This document shows positions 50,397-58,402 of a stretch of 58,593 bases of DNA, piece by piece. This DNA is from CAZCZZ01 sp964503335 (GTDB taxonomy: Bacteria; Verrucomicrobiota; Kiritimatiellia; CAIVKH01). Each line of letters opens with the position of its first letter. The stretch's first letter is position 1. Position numbers and translations under genes: made by a program. The stretch spans positions 1-58,593 of the forward strand of contig CAZCZZ010000020.1 in assembly GCA_964503335.1 (NCBI GenBank), written 5' to 3'. The notes beneath the pieces were generated by a model that saw only the letters and a list, made by a program, of their open reading frames with translations, searched no databases and had not been told where the DNA came from.

Positions 50397-51374
50397 TTAC
50401 GGAGCTTTGACGACGGTGCCCGGGGCGGGGTTGGCTTCGCCTTCGGTCACATCGGCGTAGGACATTTTCTCAACGGTCTTCGCGACCTTCAGCTTGCCGA
50501 TGATCTCGCCCTCTTCCTTGCCGAGGATCTCGCCGGAGTCCGGATCGATGATCTCTTCGCCTTCGGTGGACATGACGAGTTCCTGTCCGGCTTCGACGCC
50601 GAATTCGGAGCCGCGGTTGATGAGGACCTGGCCTTTGTCCGTGACCTTGATCACGGAGCCTTCGAAGGGAAACTCCTCCATCTTCTTCGCAATGAACGCC
50701 ACGGCCTGGTTGATGCAATCCTGCGCGGCCTGGCCGAGCGGGGTCTTCTTGAATCCGCCGAGGTCGGTATTCACGCCGCCGACCGAGAGACCGACGTTCA
50801 AGCTGGTGTTGCCCGCCTTGCCCGTGATGCTCTCTTTCGCGACGAGTTCGCCGGTCGTCGTGTCGACCAGCTTGACGATGATGTTGACCTGCGCTTCGGA
50901 CTTGCCGCCGCCGAGGCGGACGCCGCCGAAGGAAATGCCACCGCCACCGCCGGACTGGCTCTCTTCCACACCGGTAACCGCTCCCGTTCCCATGTAGCGC
51001 GCGGAGCGAGCCTTGCCGGTCTGGGCCACTTTGCTACCAGCCATGCGACCGCTGGCCGCGAGGTCCTGCTCGGCGAAGACTTCCTTCAGCTTCTCGCGTT
51101 CGACCACGACAAAGCGGCCGGAATCGTAGAGCGCCGACTCCATCATGACCGTGAGATTCTCTCCAATATCCCAGGCACCCGACCAGCCCGCCTCGTTCTC
51201 GAAGCCTTGGACACCGATCGCATGCTTGAGGCCCTTGTACTCCCCGAGACCCATGTCGGCATTGGATGACTCTGCCTTGGTCTTAGCTTCACCCCAAAAG
51301 GCCCATGCGTTGGAGCCTGCTGCGATCCATGCGATCGCGGCGATTGTCCCGAACCTGACTGCGCTCTTGATCAT
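50397..51374 (-). CDS. CsgG/HfaB-family envelope protein
   Basis: A 325-aa exported protein; signal peptide 'MIKSAVRFGTIAAIAWIAAGSNAWA' with no lipobox Cys. The CsgG pattern covers ~45-235: 'HAIGVQGFENEAGW', 'ENLTVMMESALYDSGRFVVVEREKLKEVFAEQDLAASG', 'ARYMGTGAVTGVEES', a Gly-rich loop, 'QVNIIVKLVDTTTGELVAKESITGKA' and 'PLGQAAQDCINQAVAFIAKKM'. The C-terminal ~85 residues add a beta domain ('GSVIKVTDKGQVLINRGSEFGVEAGQELVMSTEGEEIIDPDSGEILGKEEGEIIGKLKV') like those on flagellar or peptidoglycan-linked FlgT/CsgG proteins. No curli genes are nearby. AAAGGAG is eight bases before the ATG. Confidence 0.85.
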   Translation of the reverse strand: MIKSAVRFGTIAAIAWIAAGSNAWAFWGEAKTKAESSNADMGLGEYKGLKHAIGVQGFENEAGWSGAWDIGENLTVMMESALYDSGRFVVVEREKLKEVFAEQDLAASGRMAGSKVAQTGKARSARYMGTGAVTGVEESQSGGGGGISFGGVRLGGGKSEAQVNIIVKLVDTTTGELVAKESITGKAGNTSLNVGLSVGGVNTDLGGFKKTPLGQAAQDCINQAVAFIAKKMEEFPFEGSVIKVTDKGQVLINRGSEFGVEAGQELVMSTEGEEIIDPDSGEILGKEEGEIIGKLKVAKTVEKMSYADVTEGEANPAPGTVVKAP

Positions 51375-51410
51375 GCTACTACTCCTTTATTTCTGATTCC
51401 TGTTTGATCC

Positions 51411-52988
51411 CTACAGCTCGATACAGAAAGCCGACTGCGCGTGGATTTCTTTTGCGATAGCGTGAATCACATCCTGCGGCACCTGGCGGTTCACCTTCAA
51501 GATCGCAATGGAGTGCTCGCCCTTCGTGTCGTGCGGGTTGCGCACGTCGTCGATGTTGATCCCCGCCTTCGCCATCGCGGCGCCGATGTGACCCAGCACG
51601 CCGGGGCGGTCCTTGTACACGAACACCGCGGTGTGTCCCTTGGGCTCGAAGTACAGCTTCTGGAAGTCGTTGATCCGGGCAATCATGAGAATGCCGTCCG
51701 TCACCGTTCCGCGCACACTGGCCGTGCGGAGCATGTTGTCGCCGAACGAGCCGGTGAGATCCACGGTGATGGCATTGTCGTAGGTCTTCGTGTCGTCGGT
51801 GACCCGATCCTTGTACTCGACGCCCATGTCGGCGAGGTACTGGCGCGCCGCCTTGTTGTCCATCGAGCCATCAAACTCCTCGCTCAGCGCCGCGACAACG
51901 GGCACGAGGAGCCAGTTGTTGTACTTCTTCAGCGAGCCGTAGAAGCTCGTTTCGATCAGCTTGAGCTTCACGTCGTGACCCACGGCAGCGCGGCAGAGTT
52001 TCGAGAGCGTAAACGCGAGGTCGGCGAATGCCTTGTCGAGGCCGGGCGGCAGGTCGCGATTGACGATGTACGGCGAGATCCCGCGCTCATCGAGCTCGAT
52101 CAACTGCTGCGCGGCGTGCAGGGCGGCCTTGAAATTCGCTTCCTTCGTGCTGGCGCCGAGGTGCGGGAGCATGAGGTCGGCGATATCCGTCACCGTCTTG
52201 GGGCCCTCGGCGTCCTTCGGATATACATCGTTGAGGAAGCGGATGCCCTTCTCGGCCTTCGCCTTCCGGAGGTCTTCTTCGTTGATGATGCCGCAGCGGG
52301 CGCAGTTGATAATCGTGGCGCCTTTCTTCATCTTCGCGAGCAGCGCAGCGTTCACCATTCCGCGGGTCTCTGCGTTTTCGGGGACGTGCAGCGTGATGTA
52401 GTCGCTACGCTCGAAGAGCACGGCAAGGTCCACGACTTCGACACCGCAAGCGCGCGCGCGCTCCTGGGAGATGACGGGGTCGTATCCCACGATCGTGACT
52501 TCGAAGCCGCTGAGCCGCTTGGCGACGAGCTGGCCGATGGCGCCGAGGCCGACGATGCCGATGGTCTTGCCGCTGATTTCGCGGCCCATGAACTTGTTCT
52601 TCTCCCACTTGCCCGCGCGGGTGGAGGGATCGGCGGCGACGATATGGCGCGCGTCGGCCAGCATCATGGCGATGACTTCCTCGGCCACGGCATTCGCGTT
52701 GGCTCCGGGGGTTGTCAGGACGTCGATATCGCGTTTACGCGCGTATTTGGTGTCGATCGTGTCATAGCCCGACCCTGCACGGACCACGACCTTGAGGGAG
52801 GGAAGCGCGTCGATAATGGCGGGGGTCACCTTTTCGCTGCGCACGATCATGGCGTGCGTGTCCTTGTGCTGGGCCACGAAGGCCCCGAGATCGGTGACTT
52901 CTTCCTGGACGACGGCGTAGTGGCCTGACTTTTCGAGCGTTTCGCGGACGACTTTGTCGAGTTTTGTAGGAATCAATACCTTCTTCAT
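51411..52988 (-). CDS. serA: D-3-phosphoglycerate dehydrogenase
   Basis: First enzyme of serine synthesis, using NAD. The 525-aa, long type contains a substrate-binding plus Rossmann core ('VVVRAGSGYDTIDTKYARKRDIDVLTTPGANANAVAEEVIAMML', 'GKTIGIVGLGAIGQLVAKRLSGFEVTIVGYDP', 'YITLHVPENAETRGMVNAALLAKMKKGATIINCARCGIINEEDL', 'LPHLGASTKEANFKAA' with the active-site His). An intervening domain (~305-450) and a C-terminal ACT domain ('AVFVYKDRPGVLGHIGAAMAKAGINIDDVRNPHDTKGEHSIAILKVNR') follow. The ACT domain suggests serine feedback. Its product feeds CysE, present in this window. Confidence 0.95.
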   Translation of the reverse strand: MKKVLIPTKLDKVVRETLEKSGHYAVVQEEVTDLGAFVAQHKDTHAMIVRSEKVTPAIIDALPSLKVVVRAGSGYDTIDTKYARKRDIDVLTTPGANANAVAEEVIAMMLADARHIVAADPSTRAGKWEKNKFMGREISGKTIGIVGLGAIGQLVAKRLSGFEVTIVGYDPVISQERARACGVEVVDLAVLFERSDYITLHVPENAETRGMVNAALLAKMKKGATIINCARCGIINEEDLRKAKAEKGIRFLNDVYPKDAEGPKTVTDIADLMLPHLGASTKEANFKAALHAAQQLIELDERGISPYIVNRDLPPGLDKAFADLAFTLSKLCRAAVGHDVKLKLIETSFYGSLKKYNNWLLVPVVAALSEEFDGSMDNKAARQYLADMGVEYKDRVTDDTKTYDNAITVDLTGSFGDNMLRTASVRGTVTDGILMIARINDFQKLYFEPKGHTAVFVYKDRPGVLGHIGAAMAKAGINIDDVRNPHDTKGEHSIAILKVNRQVPQDVIHAIAKEIHAQSAFCIEL

Positions 52989-53062
52989 AAAGCCCTTCAG
53001 TTGGGGAAAGAAGGGAGACTAGTAGGACCGCGGTTCCGAATCAAGCGCAGGGGGTGGGCAGA

Positions 53063-53162
53063 TTGATGAGGGATGAAGGGGAATTGATGAAGGCTGATTG
53101 CTGATTGATGAGTCTGATTTCAGAACTTCAGCATTCATCAGTCAGCGTTCATCAATCATCCT
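53063..53162. repeat. Word-like repeat (gattgctgattgatgag type)
   Basis: Contains tgatgagggatgaagggg, ggctgattgctgattgatga, ttcagcattcatcagtcagc and gttcatcaatcatcc. It shares words and order with 41388-41452. The halves are loosely complementary. Confidence 0.6.
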
Positions 53163-53183
53163 CCAGCAATTCCCCAAAAGGCA

Positions 53184-53227
53184 GCGGGCGGGCCTGCAAG
53201 GAGGAGGAATCAGGCCCGCCCGCTTTT
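53184..53227 (-). terminator. Strong bidirectional-type terminator
   Basis: A perfect 13-bp stem GCGGGCGGGCCTG (53184-53196) / CAGGCCCGCCCGC (53211-53223), flanked by TTTT on the plus side (53224-53227) and AAAA (T-run on minus, 53176-53179) on the other. It would end the roadblock-HhH gene transcript on the minus strand, 22 bp beyond its stop. Confidence 0.85.
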
Positions 53228-53248
53228 GACTCAACATTCTCGTATCGA

Positions 53249-54943
53249 TCAGGCAACCCGGCGGCCGAGTTCGGTCGCAAGGGCCTGGGTCATTTCAATC
53301 TGCTTCCGCGTGAAGGTGTCCTGCTCGTGGAGGGCCACGAAGAAGATCTTCCCGCTGCTGACGATCGTGATCGGCTGGTGGTCCGCCAGGAAGGACAGCG
53401 TCCGGATGTCGCCCATGCGAAGCTGCTTCACATAGCGTTCGACCTTCTTGAACATCTGCGGTGCGAAGGCGCCCAGGCGATCGGACGCAGGGTCGTTCCA
53501 CGTTCCGGCGAGCACGATGCCGTCCTCGTGGATGACGATGCAGCCGGTGAAGCCCGCGACTTCCGCGAACCGGGCGGCGACGCGACGCACGTCGGGCATC
53601 GCACCGATCTCGGTTTCAAGAATGCCATTCACCATCGCGCGGTACTTGAAGTACGGGCCGTCCCAGCGGACGCCGGTGACTTCCTCGAAGCGCTTGCGGC
53701 GAAGTCCGGGCACGCGGGCGAGATCGAACACATCGCGGTACGGCCCGTTGTTCAGGCGTTCTTCCACGACGCGCCTGGCGAGGCGGATGCCGACGCCATT
53801 GAGGCGCGTCGCCAGTTCTTCCGCTGTCGCGTAATTCACATCGAGACCGGCGAGAAGCACGCGGGGGTGCTCGGCGTACGGGGGGATTTCGGCCAGCGGT
53901 GCGACCGCGACCGCTGCGACCGGCGCTGCTTCCGGCTGAGCGAGCGTCAGCTCGCCATCCTCGATATCCTCTTCATCGAGTTCGAAGACCTCTTCCGCGG
54001 GAGCGGACGCAGTCACCTGCGGCGCGGCATCGGACACCACGGGCTCGAACGGTTCGTTGACCGCAACGGATTCCGCCACCACTTCGGGCTCGGCAAGCAC
54101 AGGCTCGCTGGCCACGACAGGCTCGGGCTCCGGCTCGGGGACGACGATCGCCGCCGGCTCTTCCACGGGCTGCTCGACATGCGGGACGTCCATGGTCGGC
54201 AAAACAGGCTCTTCCTGCGCAACAACCGGCTCCGTGTACGCCACGGGTGCTTCGGGCTCGGGCTCCGGAATATCGATCACGGGCTCGGGAATCGCTGCAG
54301 CCGCAGGGCTCGCCTCGTCCACGGGGGCCGAGGTGTCGAAGCTGCCGATCGTGAAGAGGTTCGGCAGGGCCTTGTCGCCCAGGTCGCGCTCGATGAACGC
54401 GGTGCGTTTGCGCAGTTCGCCGGGTTCGATCGCAGCGACGACAATATGCAACGGAAGCGAAACGGGATCATCGCCATGGAGGCTGACATAGTCGCTGAGA
54501 TGGTCGCTGGGCACATCAGCAACGAGCATATTGAGCTTCGTCGTGATCTTGCCCTTCGCGAGCTGGTCATACAGATCGGGCACTTCCACCGCGAGCCGGG
54601 TATCGGACACGGGTGAGAGGGCTTCGGGATTCTTGAAGGCCTGGTTCGCCATCTTCACGACATCGGCGAGACGCAACGCGATCGTGGGGTGAAGGGAAAC
54701 GCGGGAGACGTTGTCCACGGAGCCCATCTCCTCTTCACCGACAATCTGGGCGATCTCCTGCAGCTCGCGACGGATCTTCTCCAGGTCGAGAGGTGCAGGC
54801 GAATGGGCACGCACTTGGGCGGGGGAAGCCATGGTGACTGTCCGCGAGGCGGTCTGCGTCACGGGAATCGGCGCAAGCGCCGGCTCCGTGGCCGCGGGTT
54901 TCCGCTCTTCTTTGTCTCTCCGCAAGAATCGTAGCAGTGACAT
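53249..54943 (-). CDS. Roadblock/LC7-domain protein with Pro/Glu-rich linker and helix-hairpin-helix domain
   Basis: A 564-aa cytoplasmic protein. Residues ~55-195 contain a folded N-terminal region ('LDLEKIRRELQEIAQIVGEEEMGSVDNVSRVSLHPTIALRLADVV', 'KITTKLNMLVADVPSDHLSDYVSLHGDDPVSLPLHIVVAAIEP'). Residues ~205-365 are low-complexity Pro/Glu/Val-rich (EPEPEAPV..., PEPEPEPVVAS...). Residues ~366-435 carry a ComEA-like helix-hairpin-helix ('DVNYATAEELATRLNGVGIRLARRVVEERLNNGPYRDVFDLARVPGLRRKRFEEVTG'). Residues ~445-564 are a roadblock/LC7 domain ('RRVAARFAEVAGFTGCIVIHEDGIVLAGT', 'MGDIRTLSFLADHQPITIVSSGKIFFVALHE'). It is divergent from the MglA-type GTPase gene and likely a partner or regulator of it. 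Confidence 0.75.
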   Translation of the reverse strand: MSLLRFLRRDKEERKPAATEPALAPIPVTQTASRTVTMASPAQVRAHSPAPLDLEKIRRELQEIAQIVGEEEMGSVDNVSRVSLHPTIALRLADVVKMANQAFKNPEALSPVSDTRLAVEVPDLYDQLAKGKITTKLNMLVADVPSDHLSDYVSLHGDDPVSLPLHIVVAAIEPGELRKRTAFIERDLGDKALPNLFTIGSFDTSAPVDEASPAAAAIPEPVIDIPEPEPEAPVAYTEPVVAQEEPVLPTMDVPHVEQPVEEPAAIVVPEPEPEPVVASEPVLAEPEVVAESVAVNEPFEPVVSDAAPQVTASAPAEEVFELDEEDIEDGELTLAQPEAAPVAAVAVAPLAEIPPYAEHPRVLLAGLDVNYATAEELATRLNGVGIRLARRVVEERLNNGPYRDVFDLARVPGLRRKRFEEVTGVRWDGPYFKYRAMVNGILETEIGAMPDVRRVAARFAEVAGFTGCIVIHEDGIVLAGTWNDPASDRLGAFAPQMFKKVERYVKQLRMGDIRTLSFLADHQPITIVSSGKIFFVALHEQDTFTRKQIEMTQALATELGRRVA

Positions 54944-55305
54944 GGCTTACTCCACTTCTGCAGGTGTTCAATCCTGCCTGAGAAGTCATTAAGCATAGCC
55001 CGTGCCATCGTGCTTTTCGGTTGATCCGCATCACATCCGGCGCGACGGTGGATCGCGGCTCCTTATAAGGAACACCTTCCCCTCATCGATCCGGAAACAA
55101 GCGCCAGACCGTGCTTTGGCGCATCCGTCGCGACGCTGCAGCACGCCGTCTTTTCACGTTTCAATTTCGCGTTTGTGAAAAGTGAAAGGCCCTGATTCAC
55201 CCCGTAATCCGGCTGCGACCCACCCTTCGCGAATCAAACGGGACTCGGCACGCATCCTGCTAAAGTGAGTCTGCAGAGAGATAGAAGACAAGGACGAGGT
55301 GAATT
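54944..55305. other. Divergent regulatory region upstream of the GTPase operon
   Basis: 362 bp without a gene. It contains a perfect 8-bp inverted repeat CTTTTCAC (55151-55158) / GTGAAAAG (55176-55183) with a 17-base spacer and the near-repeat GTGAAAGG (55184-55190) beyond it. It could bind a dimeric regulator of either divergent gene. No clear promoter boxes; a GAGGTGAA ribosome site (55295-55302) precedes the GTPase ATG. Confidence 0.45.
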
Positions 55306-55950
55306 ATGTCATTCATTAACTTCGCGAAGAAAGAGATCGCCTTCAAGATCGTCTATTACGGGCCGGGCATGTGCGGCAAGACGACGAACCTGGAGCAGAT
55401 CCACGCGGCCGTGGACCCCACCCTTCGCGGCGAGCTCACGATGTTGTCGACCCGCCAGGACAGGACGCTCTTCTTTGACTTCCTGCCTCTCAAATCGGAC
55501 ATCGTCAAGGGCTTCGTCTCCAAGTTCCAGATTTACACGGTCCCGGGCCAGTCCATGTATAACGAGACGCGCAAGCTCGTCCTCCGCAACGTGGACGGCG
55601 TCGTCTTCGTCGCAGATTCGCAATGGGAGAAGATGGAAGAGAACGCCGAGAGCTTCCAGAACCTCGAGGACAACCTGAAGGACCAGAAGGTCGTCCTGGA
55701 CGAGCTTCCCTACATGCTCCAGTTCAACAAGCGCGACATGCCGAATGCGGCCCCTGTCCACTACATGGACTTCCTCCTGAACCGCCGTGAGAACCGGGCC
55801 ACCTGCCTGGAAGCCGTGGCGCGCGACGGGCGAGGCGTCTTTGAGTCGCTGAACCTCATCTCCAAAATGGTGCTTGGATCGTTCCTGAAACAAAATAATC
55901 TACCGAGTGCGCAGGTGCCCGACGACATCTGCGTTTCGTCGGAAAGGTAA
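55306..55950 (+). CDS. MglA-type Ras-like small GTPase
   Basis: A 214-aa GTPase of the MglA family, a bacterial Ras-like switch controlling polarity or motility in Myxococcus and Thermus. The P-loop is 'YYGPGMCGKTTNLEQI' (G19-T27). The switch-2 strand is 'IYTVPGQSMYN', with the TVPGQ variant of DxxGQ typical of MglA. 'VLRNVDGVVFVADSQWEKMEENAESFQNLEDNLK' and the G4 motif 'LQFNKRDMPNA' follow. It is followed by a roadblock gene with 11 bp spacing, matching MglA-MglB pairing, although here MglA comes first. The 'TLFFDFLPL' switch segment is also conserved. Start ATG 55306. Confidence 0.93.
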   Translation: MSFINFAKKEIAFKIVYYGPGMCGKTTNLEQIHAAVDPTLRGELTMLSTRQDRTLFFDFLPLKSDIVKGFVSKFQIYTVPGQSMYNETRKLVLRNVDGVVFVADSQWEKMEENAESFQNLEDNLKDQKVVLDELPYMLQFNKRDMPNAAPVHYMDFLLNRRENRATCLEAVARDGRGVFESLNLISKMVLGSFLKQNNLPSAQVPDDICVSSER

Positions 55951-55961
55951 AAGGTCCGGCC

Positions 55962-56438
55962 ATGATCCAATCGATGTCCGTCGAGCAGAATTCGGAACTC
56001 GAGAACGTCCTCACGGGCCTTCTTGTAAAGGCGGAAGCCAGCAGTGTGTTCCTCTGCGATCGCGGCGGGAACATCCTTGCGCAGCAGGCCACCCAGGGTT
56101 ACCGGAGCGAAGACAACATCGCCGCGCTGGCCAGCGGTTCCTTCTACGCCACGCGCGTGCTTGCGCAGATGCTCGGTGAATCCGAGTTCCGCCATGTCAT
56201 CCACCAGGGGCAGGACACCAGCATGTTCATGCAGATGCTGGACAGCGACATGATGCTGCTGGTCGTCTTCGGCCGCGAATCAAACCCCGGCCTTGTGAAG
56301 CTTTACTGCAACGAAGTGTGCCATGAGATCGACCGCCTGATTACCCGAGCCCAAAACGCACCGGCGGATGCCAGCACCGTGAACCAAACGTTCGAACTGG
56401 ACGCAACGCGGATGCCCTTCGGCAGGATCAAGACGTGA
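55962..56438 (+). CDS. Roadblock/LC7 protein (MglB-like)
   Basis: A 158-aa single-domain roadblock protein: 'LENVLTGLLVKAEASSVFLCDRGGNILAQQ', 'SEDNIAALASGSFYATRVLAQMLGESEFRHVIHQGQDTSMFMQMLDSDMMLLVVFGRESNPGLVKLYCNEVCHEI'. MglB proteins are GTPase-activating partners of MglA; the gene directly follows the MglA-type GTPase. The helical C-terminal tail after residue ~130 is short. An alternative start at ATG 55974 is possible. Co-transcription with the GTPase and probably the FHA gene is likely. Confidence 0.88.
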   Translation: MIQSMSVEQNSELENVLTGLLVKAEASSVFLCDRGGNILAQQATQGYRSEDNIAALASGSFYATRVLAQMLGESEFRHVIHQGQDTSMFMQMLDSDMMLLVVFGRESNPGLVKLYCNEVCHEIDRLITRAQNAPADASTVNQTFELDATRMPFGRIKT

Positions 56439-56489
56439 TCCGGCAGGCGGGCATGGTTGAATTGCCCGGAATGAGGTAGATTGGACTTT

Positions 56490-57317
56490 ATGACGGCGAA
56501 GCCAGAGAGCCGGTGCTTTCTCGTTTCCAAGGATGTCGTCATTCCGCTGAGCAGCAATGCGGCAGTCATCCTGGGACGCGATCCGGCGACGTGTAATTTC
56601 GTGCTCACCGACGAGCGCGTCAGCCGCGTACACGCCATGGTCTTCGCCCGCGACGGCGAGTTCTTCGTCAAGGACCTCAACAGCTCCAACGGCACCTTCG
56701 TCAACGACCAGCGGCTCGACAGTGTCGCCACGCTGAAGCCCGGCGACATCATCGCCCTCTCCCCTTTCCGGCTGGAATTTGTGCGCCCGGACTTTTCGCA
56801 GGTCATCGACGCCACGGACCAGCAGCCGGTCAAGACGCCCGAGCTGCGAAACAAGCTCGAGGGCTCTCTCAGCACCCTTTCGATCACCGACCTGATCCAG
56901 CTCCTCAACGCGACCCTCCAGACCGGCATCCTGAGCATCACCGATGCGGAGGATCAGGACGGCGACCTGTTCTTCGCCGACGGCGAGATCATCCAGGCCG
57001 CTTACGATGGCAAGATCGGCGAGGAAGCGGTCTATGCCCTGCTGCGAAACCGCAAAGGCAAGTTTGAGTTCACCAAGACCGAGCCGATCCCCCTTCAACG
57101 CCGGCTTCGGGCGCAGCCGGCAGGCGGCGGCGACCTGACCGACGACCAGGCGTCAAGGGACCCCGACCAGCAGATCTTCCGCAAGACCCAATCCCTGCTG
57201 CTTGAAGGCATGCGCCTTCTCGACGAGCGGCATCCCGCCACCGCGCCGGTCAACAAGCGGGCGGATGCTGCAGGTCCCGCCGAACCCATTGATCAGTTCG
57301 GCCACGTGAGCAATTGA
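56490..57317 (+). CDS. FHA domain plus DUF4388 (PATAN-like) protein
   Basis: A 275-aa protein. Residues ~10-100 form an FHA phosphothreonine-binding domain: 'AVILGRDPATCNFVLTDERVSRVHAMVFARDGEFFVKDLNSSNGTFVNDQRL', with the conserved GR, SRxH and NG(T/S) residues. Residues ~120-200 match DUF4388/PATAN ('GSLSTLSITDLIQLLNATLQTGILSITD...GDLFFADGEIIQAAYDGKIGEEAVYALLRNRKGKFEF'), a domain linked to GTPase/roadblock modules and two-component signalling in Gram-negative bacteria. A disordered tail and 'DPDQQIFRKTQSLLLEGMRLLDE' follow. ATG 56490 is chosen; TTG 56481 with a nearby GAGG is an alternative. Confidence 0.85.
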   Translation: MTAKPESRCFLVSKDVVIPLSSNAAVILGRDPATCNFVLTDERVSRVHAMVFARDGEFFVKDLNSSNGTFVNDQRLDSVATLKPGDIIALSPFRLEFVRPDFSQVIDATDQQPVKTPELRNKLEGSLSTLSITDLIQLLNATLQTGILSITDAEDQDGDLFFADGEIIQAAYDGKIGEEAVYALLRNRKGKFEFTKTEPIPLQRRLRAQPAGGGDLTDDQASRDPDQQIFRKTQSLLLEGMRLLDERHPATAPVNKRADAAGPAEPIDQFGHVSN

Positions 57318-57362
57318 CCCGGTAACCCGCCCCAACGATCCGCATCTGCGGCCTGATTCCGT

Positions 57363-57392
57363 TTGACACTCTTTTGAGCGCAGTCCTAGTAT
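57363..57392 (+). promoter_or_regulatory. Probable sigma70-type promoter for the MreC-like gene
   Basis: TTGACA (57363-57368), an 18-base spacer and TAGTAT (57387-57392), 40 bp before the ATG at 57432. A strong -35 and a fair -10; assigned by eye. Confidence 0.6.
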
Positions 57393-57431
57393 CGTCGCTA
57401 TCGACAACAGTTTCCGTACAGGAGATTTCTC

Positions 57432-58271
57432 ATGGGCAAGGCGCTTAAGCCACTGATCATCGTTCTGCTCGTCCTCAGCATCACGTCCCTGACACTGGGC
57501 ATCATGCTCTTCTCGAAGCGTGAAGTCCTGAAGGGCCGCGTGCAGCGCACGGAACAAGGCATAGCCGCGATCGCCAAGGGGTTGCACGACGACGCATTCA
57601 ACGCCTCCCAGCTCGCTGTCGCCGATGCGGCCAGCCTCGGCCAGATCGACACCGCCCTCAACCGCGTCGCCACGGTGGCCGGTAACCAGTACGACGAACT
57701 CCAGAATACGAAGAGCGACCTTGAGTCCACGCGGAATGACCTCGCCCAGACCCGCGACGAACTTTCGACGACCAAGTCCAGCCTCGCCGCCTCGCAGGAC
57801 GAAGTGGCCCGACTGAACGAAACGATTGTTGCGAAGGAGGCGGAAGTCGCGCGCGTGGAAAGCGAACTCGAAACCGCTGTGGCGGACAAGGCCGCGGCCG
57901 ATGCGAATATCGAATCCCTCAACGGCCAGATCGCCACGATGCAGGACGAGAAACGCGACTTGGAAGACAAGGTCGTGACCCTCGAGCAGACGATCAAGCA
58001 GATCGACGCCGCGTCCGGCGAAGGCGCGCCGATGATGCAGAAGGGCCTGAGCGGCCAGATCGTCGTCGTGAACAAGGATTGGAACTTCGTCGTGCTCAAC
58101 ATCGGCAGCGATGAAGGCGTCGTCCAGAATGGCGAGCTTCTCGTTCACCGCGCCGACAAGCTTGTGGGCAAGGTGGTGGTCAGTGGCGTCAGCCGCAACC
58201 TGGCCATCGCCGAAATCGTTTCAGACTGGCAGCAGGCTCAGATCCGGGAGGGCGACAGCGTTGTCCACTAA
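57432..58271 (+). CDS. Single-pass membrane coiled-coil protein with MreC-like C-terminal domain
   Basis: A 279-aa protein. N-terminal membrane anchor 'ALKPLIIVLLVLSITSLTLGIMLF', then a long coiled coil (~30-205: 'DELQNTKSDLESTRNDLAQTRDELSTTKSSLAASQDEVARLNETI', and on to 'DLEDKVVTLEQTIKQI'). The end is a beta domain ('SGQIVVVNKDWNFVVLNIGSDEGVVQNGELLVHRADKLVGKVVVSGVSRNLAIAEIVSDWQQAQIREGDSVV') similar in pattern to the MreC periplasmic domain (INKGxxDGVxxGxxVV...LVGxVxxV). It may scaffold cell-envelope or polarity proteins. Own promoter; TTG of the next small gene overlaps its end. Confidence 0.7.
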   Translation: MGKALKPLIIVLLVLSITSLTLGIMLFSKREVLKGRVQRTEQGIAAIAKGLHDDAFNASQLAVADAASLGQIDTALNRVATVAGNQYDELQNTKSDLESTRNDLAQTRDELSTTKSSLAASQDEVARLNETIVAKEAEVARVESELETAVADKAAADANIESLNGQIATMQDEKRDLEDKVVTLEQTIKQIDAASGEGAPMMQKGLSGQIVVVNKDWNFVVLNIGSDEGVVQNGELLVHRADKLVGKVVVSGVSRNLAIAEIVSDWQQAQIREGDSVVH

Positions 58272-58383
58272 AGTCGTGAGCATCTTATCGTTGGTCGCCG
58301 TTCTCTGCGTCATCGCCTTGGCCGTGCTGCAGGGTCTGGAAATAGCGCACTACAACGCCGCACCCTCCGTGTGGCCGCAGTAG
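58261..58383 (+). CDS. Tiny single-pass membrane protein
   Basis: A 40-aa frame from TTG 58261 with GGGAGGG (58246-58252) eight bases upstream, overlapping the MreC-like gene's stop by 11 nt. The sequence is one hydrophobic helix (VSILSLVAVLCVIALAVLQG) and a short polar tail (LEIAHYNAAPSVWPQ). Such small membrane peptides often accompany envelope complexes. A GTG at 58276 is an alternative start. Confidence 0.5.
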   Translation: MSTKVVSILSLVAVLCVIALAVLQGLEIAHYNAAPSVWPQ

Positions 58384-58402
58384 CGACGAGGAAATCAGCC
58401 CG

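Noticed and set aside
51441..54616. Plus-strand frames of 495 and 503 aa
   Set aside because: Antisense to serA and the roadblock-HhH gene.
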